Shown: positions 1-8,483 of the stretch, one piece after another | Layout: each line of letters opens with the position of its first letter | How positions within the stretch are numbered: position 1 is the stretch's first letter | Source of the DNA: a virus | Strand: one strand, 5' to 3' | IMG/VR virus record: IMGVR_UViG_3300031857_001463 | Span: 1-23,048 of that record | Length of the DNA: 23,048 nucleotides | Translations under genes and position numbers: made by a program | Notes under the pieces: model-generated | What the model was told of the DNA's origin: nothing | The model's input: only the letters and a program-made list of their open reading frames with translations | Databases searched by the model: none

Positions 1-561
1 ACATCTTCAGGTATCCACGCTTGGCATAATGATTATTATATCAGAAGAGTTAGAGTTGGAAAGAACGAAGCAATTTATTCACACTTAAAGACTCATCACC
101 CTGAATTAGTTGAAGACGAATACTTCAGACCACATGACACAGCGGTTATCGGAATTCCACAAAAAGCACCTGAGGGGTCAATCTTAAGAAACGAATCACC
201 AATTCAATTATTAGAGAGAGTGAAGAAAGTTCAACAAGAGTGGATTAAACCCGGACACAGAAATGGAAACAACGCACACAACGTATCGGCAACTATTTCA
301 ATAAGAGAACATGAGTGGCCAGCGGTTGGTGAGTGGATGTGGGATAACAGAGAAGCTTATAATGGACTATCAGTTCTTCCATACGATGGAGGAACGTATA
401 TCCAAGCACCATTTGAAGATTGCACAAAAGAAAAGTATGAAGAACTTATGGAAACACTCAAAGATGTTGACTTATCTAAAATTATTGAAATGGATGATGA
501 TACTGATTTGAGAGGTGAAGCGGCTTGTGCTGGAGGAGCTTGTGAGATTACATTGGTATAA
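1..561 (+). CDS. nrdJ: Class II (B12-dependent) ribonucleoside-triphosphate reductase, 3' part
   Basis: The 5' end lies outside the window; the visible 186 codons are the C-terminal part of a monomeric adenosylcobalamin-dependent ribonucleotide reductase, which makes deoxyribonucleotides for phage DNA synthesis. Seen in the sequence: the segment around YYIRRVRVGK (residues 12-21 of the fragment), a KAPEGS stretch, a GHRNGNNAHNVS stretch, the family-typical LPYDGGTYIQAPFEDC block, and a terminal CAGGAC pair (C176 and C181). The Cx4C spacing matches the C-terminal shuttle cysteines that re-reduce the active site in the Lactobacillus-type enzyme. The catalytic cysteines and the glycyl/cobalamin core are not in view. 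The ATG at 220 is internal, since homology continues upstream in the same frame to base 1. A cellular origin cannot be excluded, but the baseplate genes just downstream favour a phage-borne enzyme. Confidence 0.92.
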   Translation, partial: TSSGIHAWHNDYYIRRVRVGKNEAIYSHLKTHHPELVEDEYFRPHDTAVIGIPQKAPEGSILRNESPIQLLERVKKVQQEWIKPGHRNGNNAHNVSATISIREHEWPAVGEWMWDNREAYNGLSVLPYDGGTYIQAPFEDCTKEKYEELMETLKDVDLSKIIEMDDDTDLRGEAACAGGACEITLV

Positions 562-562
562 G

Positions 563-751
563 ATGGAAACACAAAATATAAAAAGGGAGAAGCCAAAACT
601 TCTCCCTTCTCATTTTTATGAGGAAAACGGAAGAAAAGTTTTTACAGAGGAATATCATATAGAAAGAGGATATTGTTGTGGTAATGGTTGTAGACATTGT
701 CCTTTTGAACCAAAGGCTCAAAAGGGTAATATCTATTTAAGAAAAAAATAA
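563..751 (+). CDS. Small cysteine-rich protein, DUF5522-like
   Basis: This 62-aa protein starts one base after the reductase stop codon, so the two are likely co-transcribed. Residues 23-49 hold a VFTEEYH block followed by YCCGNGCRHCPF, with C38, C39, C43, H45 and C46 clustered as in a metal-binding knuckle. That pattern is what I recognise from DUF5522-type proteins of Bacteroidota; their function is unknown to me. The frame stays open back to an ATG at 515, but that start would overlap the reductase by 47 nt, so 563 is preferred. No Shine-Dalgarno sequence is visible. A terminator-like hairpin overlaps codons 7-16. The C-terminus is Lys-rich (LRKK). Metal binding is inferred from the cysteines only. 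Confidence 0.8.
   Translation: METQNIKREKPKLLPSHFYEENGRKVFTEEYHIERGYCCGNGCRHCPFEPKAQKGNIYLRKK
583..616 (+). terminator. Terminator-like hairpin inside the small cysteine-rich gene
   Basis: AAGGGAGAAG (583-592) and CTTCTCCCTT (599-608) are perfect 10-bp inverted repeats around the 6-nt loop CCAAAA. A T-rich run (CTCATTTTT) follows. This has the form of a Rho-independent terminator and sits 22 nt after the reductase stop codon, but it lies within the coding sequence of the next gene. It may act as partial attenuation, as an mRNA 3'-end stabiliser, or be coincidental. Confidence 0.4.
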
Positions 752-757
752 TCCAAG

Positions 758-767
758 TATATTTATC
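758..767 (+). promoter_or_regulatory. TATTTAT motif before the gp25-like gene
   Basis: ATATTTAT followed by 5 nt and then the ATG at 772. The same arrangement (ATATTTAT, 5 nt, ATG) occurs before the fibre gene at 19676. Its position where the metabolic segment gives way to the structural genes suits a late promoter, but an unstructured A/U-rich ribosome leader would look the same. Confidence 0.35.
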
Positions 768-771
768 ACAT

Positions 772-1245
772 ATGGCAGATGGAGTTACATATGGATTGAA
801 TTTCCCATTTCAGGATTCTACGAGAGGGGACTATTTACAACTAACCGAATTTCAAAGACAAGAAATTAGGGCTGACTTAATTCATTTATTGTTAACAAGA
901 AAAGGTTCAAGATATTATCTTCCTGATTTTGGAACAAGACTTTATGAATTTGTATTCGAACCCTTTGACGGATTAACGTTTAGTGCTATTGAGGCTGACA
1001 TTAGGGATTCTATCCAAAGATACATGCCAAATCTATTAGTTAATAAAATAACCATAGAACCTGCTGACCCAGCAAATGAATCAGATACTCAAACAAATAC
1101 TGTAACAGTTGGTGATGCTAAAATGTATGACATTTATAGATTACCCGGTAAGGGAACTGCAGATTACACTGCAAAAATCAAAATAGATTATGCAACAAAT
1201 TCACAAACATTTAGTGAGAGTGATTTTATAATTATCAATATTTAA
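772..1245 (+). CDS. Baseplate wedge protein, T4 gp25/GpW family
   Basis: This 157-aa protein matches the gp25-like (lysozyme-like) family that forms the inner wedge of contractile-tail baseplates and initiates sheath assembly. Residues 44-63 hold the hallmark G-S-R-x-x-x-P-D-F-G-T-x-L-x-x-x-x-F-E-P pattern, preceded by a helix (residues about 26-42) with EIRADLIHLLLTRKG. It is slightly longer than T4 gp25 (132 aa), with the extra length in a residue 98-125 insertion rich in Asp and Thr. It is followed after 5 nt by the gp6-like gene; adjacency of gp25-like and gp6/J-like genes is the usual arrangement in contractile phages and supports the call. The start has no Shine-Dalgarno sequence; a TATTTAT motif precedes it. 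Confidence 0.92.
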   Translation: MADGVTYGLNFPFQDSTRGDYLQLTEFQRQEIRADLIHLLLTRKGSRYYLPDFGTRLYEFVFEPFDGLTFSAIEADIRDSIQRYMPNLLVNKITIEPADPANESDTQTNTVTVGDAKMYDIYRLPGKGTADYTAKIKIDYATNSQTFSESDFIIINI

Positions 1246-1250
1246 CATAG

Positions 1251-3089
1251 ATGGCAAACCGTAAAATATCATATACTACAAGAGATTATCAGGCAGTAAG
1301 AACCGAACTTCTCAATTACGTAAGAACGTATTATCCTGAATTAATTCAAGATTTTAATGACGCCTCAGTATTCTCGGTTTTCATTGATTTGAATGCGGCG
1401 ATTGCGGATAACCTTAACTACCAGATTGATAGAAGTATCCAAGAAACTGTTCTTCAATATGCACAACAAAAATCATCAATCTATAACATCGCCAGAACCT
1501 ATGGTTTAAAAATACCGGGACAAAGACCATCCGTTGCTTTGGTTGATTTCTCAATTACAGTTCCAGCGTTTGGTGATAAAGAAGATGAGAGATATTTGGG
1601 AACATTATTAAGAGGTTCTCAGGTTATTGGTGCGGGTATCGTTTTTGAAAATGTAAACGATATTGATTTTGCATCACCTTACAACTCAGAGGGATTTCCT
1701 AATAGACTTAAAATACCAAACTTTAATGCCAACGGAGTTCTTATCAACTACACAATAACAAAAAGAGAAGTTGTTGTTAATGGTATTACAAAAGTATTCA
1801 AAAGAGTTATTACACCAAACGATGTAAAACCTTTCTTCGAATTATTCTTACCTGAAAAGAACGTATTAGGTATCACAAGTGTGTTGTTGAAAAACGGAAC
1901 ACAATATACCAACGTTCCAACAACCGCTGAATTCTTAGGATTAGAGAACAGATGGTATGAAGTAGATGCTTTAGCGGAAGATAGAGTATTTGTTGAAGAC
2001 CCAACAAAAGTATCAGACCAACCAGGTATTAAAGTTGGTAGATATATTCAAACTCAGAATAGATTTATAACAGAATTTACACCTGAAGGATTTAAGAAAA
2101 TGACTTTTGGTGGAGGAACGAACACAGCACAAGATGCTTTAGACCAATTCACAACAGTTGGTGCAACATTGGACTTACAAAAATATTCAAATAACCTTTC
2201 ATTAGGTTCTGCGTTGACACCTAACTCAACACTGTTCGTTCAATATAGAGTTGGTGGTGGTTTAGCGACAAACTTAGGAACTAACATTATCAACCAAGTT
2301 GGAACAGTAACTTTCTTTGTTAATGGACCTTCAGAGAATACAAACTCTGCGGTGGTAAACTCTTTAAGATGTAATAACGTTACAGCGGCTATCGGTGGTG
2401 CAGGTGTTCCTTCTTTAGAAGAAATTAGAAACTACGTCTCTTTTAACTTCGCGGCACAGAAAAGAGCGGTAACAGTTCAAGACTATGAGTCAATATTGAG
2501 AAACATGCCATCACAATACGGTGCTCCTGCTAAGGTATCAATCACTGAAAACGATAATAAAATTTTGATTCAAATATTATCATATGATACATCAGGTAAG
2601 TTAACGAGTATTGTCTCGAATACTTTGAGACAAAACATAGCAAACTATCTTTCTAACTATAGAATGATGAATGATTATATTTCAATCTTAAGTGCTGAAG
2701 TTATTGATTTGAGTGTGGATGTTTCAATTGTTTTAGACTCCGCACAAAACTCAGGACAAGTTATTTCTGACGTAATCGATAAAGTCTCATCTTACTTTAA
2801 CCCACAGACAAGACAACTTGGTCAGAACGTATATCTATCAGAGCTGAAGAGTATAATACAAAATTCAAATGGAGTATTGACTGTTACAAGTGTTGATGTG
2901 TTTAATGAGGTTGGAGGACAGTATTCATCTGCTGAAACATCAATGGTATATTCTAACCCTGAAACAAGGGCAATTGGTCCTGTCGATGATACAATTTTCG
3001 CACAACCAAATCAGGTATATCAAATAAGATACCCTAACAAAGATATCAGAGTATCAGTTAAGAACTTCCAAACAGTAACATTATCTTAA
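1251..3089 (+). CDS. Baseplate wedge protein, T4 gp6 / baseplate J-like
   Basis: This 612-aa protein is close to the size of T4 gp6 (660 aa), the wedge component that forms the ring around the baseplate hub and whose core is shared with Mu gp47 and P2 gpJ. The N-terminal 90 residues have the typical TTRDYQAVR start, a helix with DFNDASVFSVFIDLNAAIADNLNYQIDR-type sequence, and an ARTYGL segment. Near residue 405 is RAVTVQDYE, the conserved J-like motif that opens the C-terminal ferredoxin-like domains. It begins 5 nt after the gp25-like gene and ends before an 87-nt gap, so the two probably form one unit. In T4 the gp6 dimer assembles with gp7; the best gp7 candidate here is nearly 10 kb downstream. 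Confidence 0.9.
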   Translation: MANRKISYTTRDYQAVRTELLNYVRTYYPELIQDFNDASVFSVFIDLNAAIADNLNYQIDRSIQETVLQYAQQKSSIYNIARTYGLKIPGQRPSVALVDFSITVPAFGDKEDERYLGTLLRGSQVIGAGIVFENVNDIDFASPYNSEGFPNRLKIPNFNANGVLINYTITKREVVVNGITKVFKRVITPNDVKPFFELFLPEKNVLGITSVLLKNGTQYTNVPTTAEFLGLENRWYEVDALAEDRVFVEDPTKVSDQPGIKVGRYIQTQNRFITEFTPEGFKKMTFGGGTNTAQDALDQFTTVGATLDLQKYSNNLSLGSALTPNSTLFVQYRVGGGLATNLGTNIINQVGTVTFFVNGPSENTNSAVVNSLRCNNVTAAIGGAGVPSLEEIRNYVSFNFAAQKRAVTVQDYESILRNMPSQYGAPAKVSITENDNKILIQILSYDTSGKLTSIVSNTLRQNIANYLSNYRMMNDYISILSAEVIDLSVDVSIVLDSAQNSGQVISDVIDKVSSYFNPQTRQLGQNVYLSELKSIIQNSNGVLTVTSVDVFNEVGGQYSSAETSMVYSNPETRAIGPVDDTIFAQPNQVYQIRYPNKDIRVSVKNFQTVTLS

Positions 3090-3094
3090 CAGGT

Positions 3095-3102
3095 TTATTT
3101 AT
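3095..3102 (+). promoter_or_regulatory. TTATTTAT motif after the gp6-like gene
   Basis: First of two TATTTAT copies in the 87-nt gap 3090-3176. It lies 5 nt after the gp6-like stop codon and far from the next start, so it is a weaker candidate than the copy at 3156. Confidence 0.2.
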
Positions 3103-3123
3103 TTTATTATTAAGTTATAATTC

Positions 3124-3153
3124 TAATGTGTGTTCCCAAAAAAATTCACATTA
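3124..3153 (+). terminator. Inverted repeat in the gp6-1768-aa gene gap, possible weak terminator
   Basis: TAATGTG (3124-3130) and CACATTA (3147-3153) form a 7-bp stem around a 16-nt A-rich loop. It is AT-rich and has no T-run after it, so it is a poor intrinsic terminator; it may mark the 3' end of the gp25-gp6 transcript. Confidence 0.22.
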
Positions 3154-3154
3154 A

Positions 3155-3164
3155 CTATTTATAA
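3155..3164 (+). promoter_or_regulatory. AACTATTTATAA motif before the 1768-aa gene
   Basis: CTATTTATAA ends shortly before the ATG at 3177, with exactly 14 nt between TATTTAT and ATG. The 12-mer AACTATTTATAA with the identical 14-nt spacing recurs before the gene at 12066, which makes a functional transcription or translation signal plausible. There is no Shine-Dalgarno sequence. Confidence 0.45.
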
Positions 3165-3176
3165 CTAAACATCTTA

Positions 3177-6100
3177 ATGGGTCAATCGTATAGGATTAGG
3201 ACCGAACTCGGTGTTAACAAGACGATAAACGTTCAAATAGACCAAGAGTTCGAATTTCTTGAGATTTTGTCTCTCAAACTTCAACAGGAAGACATATACG
3301 TTAGAGCTTGCTCTGATTATGGTGTTCTTGTGGGTAGAGTTACTGCCAATAATGGATTAGGTGTTCCTAATGCCCGAGTTGCTGTTTTTATCCCTATCGA
3401 TGTCGTTGACCAATCGAATCCAATCATAACGTCAATCTATCCTTATAAGTCAGTTGATGATAGAAATGAGGACGGTTATAGATATAACTTACTACCATAT
3501 GAGAAATCATATTCAAAACATGCGGCGACAGGGACATTACCCTCAAGAATAGATGCATTGACTGCCACAACTGTTGTAGATATCTACGACAAATATTATA
3601 AGTTTACTGCCAAAACAAATGAAAGTGGAGACTACATGATTATGGGTGTTCCACTTGGTATTCAAAATATCTTGATGGATGTGGATTTATCTGACATAGG
3701 TGAATTCTCATTAACACCACAAGATTTAATCAGGATTGGTTTAGCAACCGATGCCCAAGTTGCTGGAGACACTTTTAAAACCTCAACAGACTTAAATTCA
3801 TTACCACAAATTATTTCGATAAATAAACAAATTGAAATTTCACCTCTTTGGGGTGAACCATCAATATGTCAAATAGCCATCAACAGATTAGATTTTGATT
3901 TAAGAGATGATGCGAACGTTGATATCCAACCTACTGCAGTGTTCATGGGTTCAATTTATTCGACACCTGACACATATAGAATCAAAGGAGGTAAAACTGG
4001 TTTAGGTGCAAAACTTAGAGATGATTTCGGAAATCTTTGTCAACTACAGGCGGGACCTGGTCAAATATTAGCGATTAGACAGACAATACAAATTGATGAG
4101 GACGGTAACCCAATTTTAGAAGAATATAAATTAGAACAAAGTGGAAACATAATAGATGGTAATGGTTCTTGGTTAACTGAGTTACCAATGAACTTGGATT
4201 ATATTGTTACCAATGAGTTCGGAGAGAAAGTTTTATCAAACGACCCAACGATTGGAATTCCAACTAAGGCAAAATATAGATTTAAAATTAAATGGCAACA
4301 ATCTAACGAGTTATCTGAACAAACAAGAAGACCATACTACTTGGTTCCGAATGTTAGAGAGTATGGTTGGTCGAATAGTGCGTCAGACCCTAACCTTACA
4401 GGTGGAAATGATAGATTGGCAAGTTCATATTATTTTGGTTTAGCTTGGTCAGGATATACAAAAGGCTTTACAACAACACAAAGAATAAAGAAGTTGGATG
4501 AAATGATTGATTGTCAAGATACTTTCTATCAATTCAATTTCAACCGAGTGTATACAGTATCAGCTTTAATCGACCAATATAAAAGTGGAGGTAGAAGTAA
4601 ATTTGTAGGGATTAAAGAAATTGATAGTAACGAGTGTGCTGATTCAGTTAATAAATTTCCTGTAAACGAAGGATTCAGAAATTTTGATTTTCTATATTTC
4701 TTGTTTGCAATCATTTTCCAAGTCATACAAATAATCGGTATACCATTATTGGTTCTTTATCATTTCGTTGCTTGGTTATACAACAATTTTGCGGTGGTAG
4801 TAATTGGGGTCTTAATAGGTTTTGCAACAAAGGCGTTAATTCAAACAGGAATTGAAGGGTATGCATTCGTTTCCGCGGCGGTTGGAAATCCATTTACTTG
4901 GAATATGGTTTTGGCTGCGGGTTCAATTTTTTTGAGACTAGTGTTTTATACATTCCTAATACAACAATTAATTAAAAACTTTGGTAAATTAACTTCTTAC
5001 AATTTTGACCCTATAAAATTGGCGATGATACAATATCCCGACTGTCAAGCATGTCAGTGTAATAATGGTAACATCACACCTGTCACTAAAAATACAGAAG
5101 ATGTGCCACCCACACCTTCACAAATGACCCAAGTTTCGGGAACCGAATCATATCTTCAAACCATAGAAGGTTATTTAGCAACGAGACCACAAATAACAAA
5201 TATTACGAATCAAAGTGATGAAAATTATGACAGTATTTTAAATACTGTTGCTAGTGCTAATGGCCAGGCATTGTCAGGCGTACCAGGAAACGCTAAGAAT
5301 CCTAAAATTTATCATACAACTCGTTCACAAATATTCGGAAGAGCGAATGGTGATAGTCAAAGTGAAATGTTTGGACTTAGTTTAGACTTACCAATTGGTG
5401 AGAGAATAAACATTTATAATCTCAGGTCAAAGTTTTTCGATAATACAAACAAGATAAAAGTAACTTTTGCTGCTGACCAAAACCAAGGGTTTCATTATGA
5501 TAATACTCTAACAGTATTAACATCGGGTGATTATAATCCTGGTGATTTAATAACTTTTGTGAATCCTGCTTTGTCCCAAGACCCTAACTATAGATGGACA
5601 GGGACAACGATGGGTGGAAAAGTGATTAATGGTCTTACAGGAAAAGTGCCAACAGGAATTATACCAATAACTGTTAACTATGCGACTTCTCAAACAACAG
5701 ATGGCACCACAAATTATACATTACCTACAGGTTTTACTCCTACTTGTGTTACTAGTGTGACGATTAATGTTACAGAATCTGGTACGACTTCTTATTTGAC
5801 TTGCTATGGAGCAAAAAGTGCGTTGACTAAAACTGTTGGAACACATACAATCACTGACGTTGACTGTATTCAATTGAGTTCTTTGGGTGGAAGTGCAACA
5901 TATACTGTCACAGGTTATGGTGATGAATGTAGAGGGTATGATTATCCGATGGATATTGAATATTATCAAGTTCTTACTGCAATAACAATCACCAAGAGAG
6001 TTGTTAACAACTCTCCAATTTATTCTTTACCAAGCTTAGCCCCTGTCAACTCTAATGGTATAACCGCTAATCCAAGTTTTTGGAATCAATTAATACAACC

Positions 6101-8483
6101 TTCAACAATCATTACTTTTGATAAATGCAGAAGTGATTTTTGGGGGACAAATCCAACAACTGATAGAAATTTCATGTATTCTGAAAAATTGAATGCTACT
6201 TACCTCAATGAATTTGAGTCACAAAAAGTTCTCATATTGCAGAGAGGAGTTGACCCATATTCCCCACAGTATAATAACAAATATGGTATTGGAAGAATAT
6301 TGGGATATACAAATGAAGATGATGTAGTTATAACTGCATCAACAAGAATAAATGTTCCAATACAAAAACTACCAGCGGGGTCAACAACATCAGTTCAACA
6401 ACATAATGTTCAGAGTAACATATTTTTTCAATCTAATTTCTTCCGACCAATAAATCCACCTGTAAGCACACCAGGTCTAACTTTTAGTGGATTTTCAACT
6501 CCACTTGTAGGTTTTTACGGAGCTCTTGATAGTAACACAAGGTCAATTACAGCACTAGGAAATTCATATTATTCTAATAATTACGTGACTATTACATCGA
6601 ATGGAGGTGTTATTAGTAAACCAAATAACGTTTTTGTTCAGGTCAATTACAATCCTCCAAAATATCCAACAGGATTTTTCAATGGGACAACGGAAACAAA
6701 ATATAACAACTCTGATGATTTATCAGGGGGTGCAATTCTAAATGGTGGATACGGTTTTGTAGATGGTGACGATTTACCTTATGTTTTTGTCCGTTGTAGG
6801 TCTGCATCTTATACTCGGTATAACTCTGTCACAGAACAACTTTATTTTAGTCCATCTTTACTACCAATATTTAGTGCTACACCATTAAGTATAACAACTG
6901 CTCAAACTGTTATGAGAACTGATAGATTACCTTCATCTGATTATGCAGATAATGGTGGTAATTGGAGTGGAAGTGTTTCACTGTTACAACAAAATTTAGG
7001 GTTTCAAGTATATAATTTAACTTCAGGAGACGGAGTTGCTGGTATTACATTCAGTCAAGGGGCTGAAACAATCACTGCAGACATTGAAGGACAATACGCG
7101 GCCGGAAATGTCTTGGCATCCTTAAATGATTGTGATAGAATGGTTGGGCTTACCTGTTATTCAGGTGATGGAACTAATTTCGGAATTGAATTAGGTTGTG
7201 AGGAAAGTGATTCAATTGACAATGGATGCTATGTAATGGTTAGAAAACCGTTAACGGACTTGTTCAATGGTAAAGATTTTAAAACATTTGCGGAGTGGGG
7301 ATTCAGATATAGATTCTTCTATGCTTTATGTAGAGGGGTTTTAGCTCAAACCTTTACCAACAACTGGGTGAATGGTTCTTTATTTATGTTCCCAATTCAA
7401 GTGGACAGATACTTTAATAGTCAGAATAAGCCAGAACCACCTGTATTCCCAAAAAAATTAATCTATTTTGATTCTGATACAAATAATTTTTATTTCAGAA
7501 GTTCACCTTACATACCAACATCTGTATCGAATCCATTTATAGGGAGACCAACAACAGATGATACAAACCCAATAAATAACAGAAATCTTTTATTCCCAAC
7601 AACTATAGTCAATTTAGGGATGAAGGACTCATTTTATGATGAGATAACTTTCGAACCATCGACAGCGTCTTATGTGATGAGTAATTTGAATCCAACAAGT
7701 TATTCGGATACTTCAGATATCGTGAATCTTTTTGTGATTAGTAGAATTACTGATGAAAAGTTTTTACAACAATTAATCCCTTTAGGAGACAATTCTCTTA
7801 ATCAATTATTCAATAGATATGGAACAGGGCTATCAACGTTACCAAGACAAAGAATTGATGCAGATTTGGCTCAAATGATGTCTATCAATTCCGAGTTTGG
7901 AGTTATTCCTTTTTCACCTGAGTTTTATCCTTCGAATGGTAATCCTACTGACCCAATTAAAGTTGTTGGACCACCTGGCAATCCAACCATGGGAATATTT
8001 TTCTCATCAACAACAGCTAATCTACAAGATAAAGATTATATATCCCCTGGAGTTATAAACTTCAGACCCGACCCAAATCAAACCGCTGTAACCTATGAAT
8101 TTGGTATAAAATCACAATTGGTTCCTTTTTATCAATGGAGTCTTAGACAAGGTGGAGTTTCAAATATCTTCGGAAGTGAAAAAAATAACTGGGCGACTAC
8201 AATTAGTGACATTACAGAGTATCCATATCAAGCTTTAAGTAGAAGAAGAGTTGCTAATCCTAATTATTATTATGGTAATAATACGTCATACGATATATTC
8301 CAAAGAGGATATATTTTCAGCGTAACGAACACTAGTACCCCACAAAACACGACATACGATACATTCACTCTTTCTCAAAGCAGTAAGTTTTTAGTTGGAG
8401 CACCATATCATTTTTACTTTGGATTAATTAAAGGAGAAACCGCTTTGGATAAATTCAAAACTAAGTATGGAGCAAATGAATAG
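3177..8483 (+). CDS. Giant virion/baseplate-region protein with three hydrophobic segments, function unknown
   Basis: A 1768-aa protein that I cannot assign to a named family. Residues about 50-185 resemble a carboxypeptidase-regulatory/transthyretin-like beta domain: a VGRVTANNGLGVPNARVAVF strand pair, then TNESGDYMIMGVPLG with the usual G-x-Y and VP-x-G features, interrupted by an insertion. Residues about 505-605 are strikingly hydrophobic, with three likely membrane segments (about 505-535, 538-556 and 578-602). A CxxCxC cluster follows at C623, C626 and C628. The remainder is long, Asn/Thr/Ser-rich and beta-like, ending in a short charged tail (DKFKTKYGANE). It sits just after gp6-like in the baseplate cluster, so a structural role is inferred. 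It starts its own unit after an 87-nt gap and overlaps the next gene by 17 nt or 8 nt. Membrane segments are unusual for a baseplate part; a role in host-envelope contact is speculation. Confidence 0.9.
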   Translation: MGQSYRIRTELGVNKTINVQIDQEFEFLEILSLKLQQEDIYVRACSDYGVLVGRVTANNGLGVPNARVAVFIPIDVVDQSNPIITSIYPYKSVDDRNEDGYRYNLLPYEKSYSKHAATGTLPSRIDALTATTVVDIYDKYYKFTAKTNESGDYMIMGVPLGIQNILMDVDLSDIGEFSLTPQDLIRIGLATDAQVAGDTFKTSTDLNSLPQIISINKQIEISPLWGEPSICQIAINRLDFDLRDDANVDIQPTAVFMGSIYSTPDTYRIKGGKTGLGAKLRDDFGNLCQLQAGPGQILAIRQTIQIDEDGNPILEEYKLEQSGNIIDGNGSWLTELPMNLDYIVTNEFGEKVLSNDPTIGIPTKAKYRFKIKWQQSNELSEQTRRPYYLVPNVREYGWSNSASDPNLTGGNDRLASSYYFGLAWSGYTKGFTTTQRIKKLDEMIDCQDTFYQFNFNRVYTVSALIDQYKSGGRSKFVGIKEIDSNECADSVNKFPVNEGFRNFDFLYFLFAIIFQVIQIIGIPLLVLYHFVAWLYNNFAVVVIGVLIGFATKALIQTGIEGYAFVSAAVGNPFTWNMVLAAGSIFLRLVFYTFLIQQLIKNFGKLTSYNFDPIKLAMIQYPDCQACQCNNGNITPVTKNTEDVPPTPSQMTQVSGTESYLQTIEGYLATRPQITNITNQSDENYDSILNTVASANGQALSGVPGNAKNPKIYHTTRSQIFGRANGDSQSEMFGLSLDLPIGERINIYNLRSKFFDNTNKIKVTFAADQNQGFHYDNTLTVLTSGDYNPGDLITFVNPALSQDPNYRWTGTTMGGKVINGLTGKVPTGIIPITVNYATSQTTDGTTNYTLPTGFTPTCVTSVTINVTESGTTSYLTCYGAKSALTKTVGTHTITDVDCIQLSSLGGSATYTVTGYGDECRGYDYPMDIEYYQVLTAITITKRVVNNSPIYSLPSLAPVNSNGITANPSFWNQLIQPSTIITFDKCRSDFWGTNPTTDRNFMYSEKLNATYLNEFESQKVLILQRGVDPYSPQYNNKYGIGRILGYTNEDDVVITASTRINVPIQKLPAGSTTSVQQHNVQSNIFFQSNFFRPINPPVSTPGLTFSGFSTPLVGFYGALDSNTRSITALGNSYYSNNYVTITSNGGVISKPNNVFVQVNYNPPKYPTGFFNGTTETKYNNSDDLSGGAILNGGYGFVDGDDLPYVFVRCRSASYTRYNSVTEQLYFSPSLLPIFSATPLSITTAQTVMRTDRLPSSDYADNGGNWSGSVSLLQQNLGFQVYNLTSGDGVAGITFSQGAETITADIEGQYAAGNVLASLNDCDRMVGLTCYSGDGTNFGIELGCEESDSIDNGCYVMVRKPLTDLFNGKDFKTFAEWGFRYRFFYALCRGVLAQTFTNNWVNGSLFMFPIQVDRYFNSQNKPEPPVFPKKLIYFDSDTNNFYFRSSPYIPTSVSNPFIGRPTTDDTNPINNRNLLFPTTIVNLGMKDSFYDEITFEPSTASYVMSNLNPTSYSDTSDIVNLFVISRITDEKFLQQLIPLGDNSLNQLFNRYGTGLSTLPRQRIDADLAQMMSINSEFGVIPFSPEFYPSNGNPTDPIKVVGPPGNPTMGIFFSSTTANLQDKDYISPGVINFRPDPNQTAVTYEFGIKSQLVPFYQWSLRQGGVSNIFGSEKNNWATTISDITEYPYQALSRRRVANPNYYYGNNTSYDIFQRGYIFSVTNTSTPQNTTYDTFTLSQSSKFLVGAPYHFYFGLIKGETALDKFKTKYGANE

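Noticed and set aside
220-561. A separate 113-aa gene starting at 220
   Set aside because: The same frame is open to base 1 with clear reductase sequence, so 220 is an internal methionine.
3124-3153. A strong intrinsic terminator after the gp6-like gene
   Set aside because: The stem is short and AT-rich, the loop is long and no T-run follows; it is listed only as a weak inverted repeat.
3156-3163. Minus-strand T4-like late promoter TATAAATA (reverse complement of TATTTATA; also at 12045-12052 and 19664-19671)
   Set aside because: No minus-strand gene is present anywhere in the window for it to drive, and every site lies just before a + strand start codon. An antisense-RNA role cannot be excluded but nothing supports it.
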